In this document: one piece after another, positions 4,575-5,908 of the stretch
Layout: every line of letters starts with the position of its first letter
Numbering within the stretch: position 1 is the stretch's first letter
Notes under the pieces: model-generated
Database searches by the model: none
Told to the model about the DNA's origin: nothing
Seen by the model: the letters and a program-made list of their open reading frames with translations, nothing else
Made by a program: the position numbers and the translations under genes
Assembly (NCBI GenBank): GCA_024232355.1
Contig: JAAEPW010001295.1
Span: 1-5,908, forward strand
Length of the DNA stretch: 5,908 nt
From: Chloroflexota bacterium
GTDB taxonomy: Bacteria > Chloroflexota > Anaerolineae > B4-G1
Direction: 5' to 3'

Positions 4575-5908
4575 ATGAAATCACGATTTTCTCACTGGCT
4601 AACACGTTTCTTTATCATCATATTAATCGGACTGGCGATTCCGTCCCAAATCGGGCAAGCGCAAAGCACCGATTATCCCATCGTTGATACCGGGCAAAGC
4701 GTGTGCTATGATGCCAGCGGCGCGATCACCTGCCCCACCGAGGGTGAAGCCTTCTACGGACAAGACGCCCAATACACCGGCAACGCGTCTAGCTACACAG
4801 ACAACGGCGACGGCACCATCACCGACAACATCACTGGCTTGATCTGGCAGCAAAGCCCGGACACAGACGGCGACGGCGCAGTCACCTACGACGACAAGCT
4901 GACGTACACAGAGGCCCAAGCGTACCCCGACACGCTCAATGCCGCCAACTACGGCGGTTACAGCGATTGGCGTCTGCCCACCATAAAAGAGCTCTTTTCG
5001 CTCACCAACTACAACGGCATGCAGCCCGGCGATACCCTTGACGGTGCCATTCCCTTCATCGACACAGACTACTTTGAGTTCTCGTGGGGATTCACCGAAT
5101 ACGACGAACGCTACATCGATTCTCAATGGGCCACAAGCAACACGTATATCTACAATTCAGCGCAAATGTTCGGGGTGAATTTCGCCGATGGTCGCATTAA
5201 GGGCTACGGCCCTCCGCCGGGCTTGGGCGGTGGCGGCAGCGACAAGCCGTTTTTCGTTATCTGTGTGCGCGGCAACACCGAGTACGGCATCAACGATTTC
5301 GAGGGCAACAGCGATGGCACGATTACTGATCATGCAACCGGATTGATGTGGACCCAAGACGACAGCGGCGCGGGACTTGACTGGGAAGACGCGCTCGCCT
5401 GGGTACAAACCAAAAACGCGGCGAACTACCTGGGCCACGACGACTGGCGCTTGCCGAACGTCAAGGAGCTTCAGAGCATCCTGGACTACACCCGCTCCCC
5501 AGACACAAGCGACTCGGCCGCCATTGATCCCATTTTTTCCTGCACCCAGATCACCAACGAGAACTATGAAGCCGATTATCCCTGGTATTGGTCAGGGACA
5601 ACGCTGAACGGCAGAGATGGCACCTATGTCAGTTTCGGGCGGGCGCTCGGCTACATGGGCAATAGCTGGGTCGACATCCACGGCGCGGGCGCGCAGCGCA
5701 GTGATCCAAAGGGTGGAGATTTCAGTCAGTACACACAACAAGACAATGGCTATTACAATTCCCGTGCCCCCCAGGGCGACGCCATCCGCATCTATAACTA
5801 TGTGCGCCTGGTGCGCGATGCCGATAGCGGTACCGTGGTTCCACCGCAAAATTTTCAAGTCTATCTGCCTCTGGTCGTTACCAGCCGGTCAAGCACCAGT
5901 TCCCCCGC
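4575..5908 (+). CDS. Secreted protein with two DUF1566 (Lcl_C-like) domains, 3' truncated
   Basis: The frame stays open for 444 codons to the right edge. Residues 1-29 are a signal peptide (basic MKSRFSHWLTR, hydrophobic FFIIILIGLAIP, likely cleavage after GQA). The mature part begins with a segment holding Cys44 and Cys53 and the family-typical EAFYGQDAQYTG. Domain 1 (about 73-232) has DNGDGTITDNITGLIWQQ and the hallmark DWRLPTIKEL (131-140). Domain 2 (about 238-415) has NSDGTITDHATGLMWTQ, DWRLPNVKEL (290-299) and a closing YVRLVRD. Domain 1 contains an EF-hand-like loop, DTDGDGAVTYDD (96-107), with Asp at positions 1, 3, 5 and 12 and Gly at 6. After residue 415 a linker leads to VYLPLVV (429-435) and a Ser/Thr tail, resembling the YLPLV-type C-termini I recall from secreted Chloroflexota proteins. 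DUF1566 proteins are extracellular and their function is poorly known; adhesion or surface display is a guess. The gene has its own promoter and ribosome binding site, and long antisense frames on it are shadows. Confidence 0.9.
   Translation, partial: MKSRFSHWLTRFFIIILIGLAIPSQIGQAQSTDYPIVDTGQSVCYDASGAITCPTEGEAFYGQDAQYTGNASSYTDNGDGTITDNITGLIWQQSPDTDGDGAVTYDDKLTYTEAQAYPDTLNAANYGGYSDWRLPTIKELFSLTNYNGMQPGDTLDGAIPFIDTDYFEFSWGFTEYDERYIDSQWATSNTYIYNSAQMFGVNFADGRIKGYGPPPGLGGGGSDKPFFVICVRGNTEYGINDFEGNSDGTITDHATGLMWTQDDSGAGLDWEDALAWVQTKNAANYLGHDDWRLPNVKELQSILDYTRSPDTSDSAAIDPIFSCTQITNENYEADYPWYWSGTTLNGRDGTYVSFGRALGYMGNSWVDIHGAGAQRSDPKGGDFSQYTQQDNGYYNSRAPQGDAIRIYNYVRLVRDADSGTVVPPQNFQVYLPLVVTSRSSTSSP

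Noticed and set aside
4623..5858. Three long - strand frames (4623-5126, 5157-5438, 5592-5858)
   Set aside because: They lie antisense to the DUF1566 gene, lack ribosome binding sites and show no domain; the + strand has a full domain architecture, signal peptide, promoter and ribosome binding site.

Overview
The window looks like a piece of a bacterial chromosome, most likely from Chloroflexota (an Anaerolineae-like organism). This is inferred from three things: a fused two-domain EcfA next to EcfT, a short two-helix membrane protein of a style I associate with that phylum, and a secreted DUF1566 protein that ends in a VYLPLV-type tail. No marker gene settles the taxonomy.

Left block (1-1942, + strand): the 3' part of a tandem-ABC EcfA ATPase gene, followed after 2 bases by a complete ecfT. 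Together they encode the energising module of an energy-coupling-factor (ECF) vitamin/metal importer. The substrate-binding S component is not in the window, so the substrate is unknown.

Middle block (1945-3740): a decay zone. Directly after ecfT lies a + strand remnant of an iron-dependent alcohol dehydrogenase with an in-frame stop and several frameshifts. It runs into a C-rich/G-rich imperfect inverted repeat (about 2303-2535) and then a strong GC hairpin (2636-2665). On the - strand is a metallo-beta-lactamase-fold hydrolase gene with an in-frame TGA at 2840-2842. Clear homologous coding continues beyond that TGA to 2741 and carries the last conserved His. The gene also lacks a normal start codon upstream of its homologous N-terminus. 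A short stretch with hairpins and coding-looking fragments follows.

Right block (3741-5908): a 56-residue two-helix membrane protein (3741-3911, - strand) with a good ribosome binding site. Its upstream region holds two related palindromes, which are candidate operators. Next is a G/T-rich non-coding stretch with a 63-bp direct repeat at 129-bp spacing. A recognisable promoter and ribosome binding site then lead into a large secreted protein with two DUF1566 (Lcl_C-like) domains, running off the right edge. This last gene is the largest in the window (444 codons visible).

I see no complete novel system. The most informative signals are the two independent broken enzymes, the paired palindromes in front of the small membrane gene, the non-canonical signature motif of the second EcfA ATPase domain, and the EF-hand-like insertion in the DUF1566 protein.
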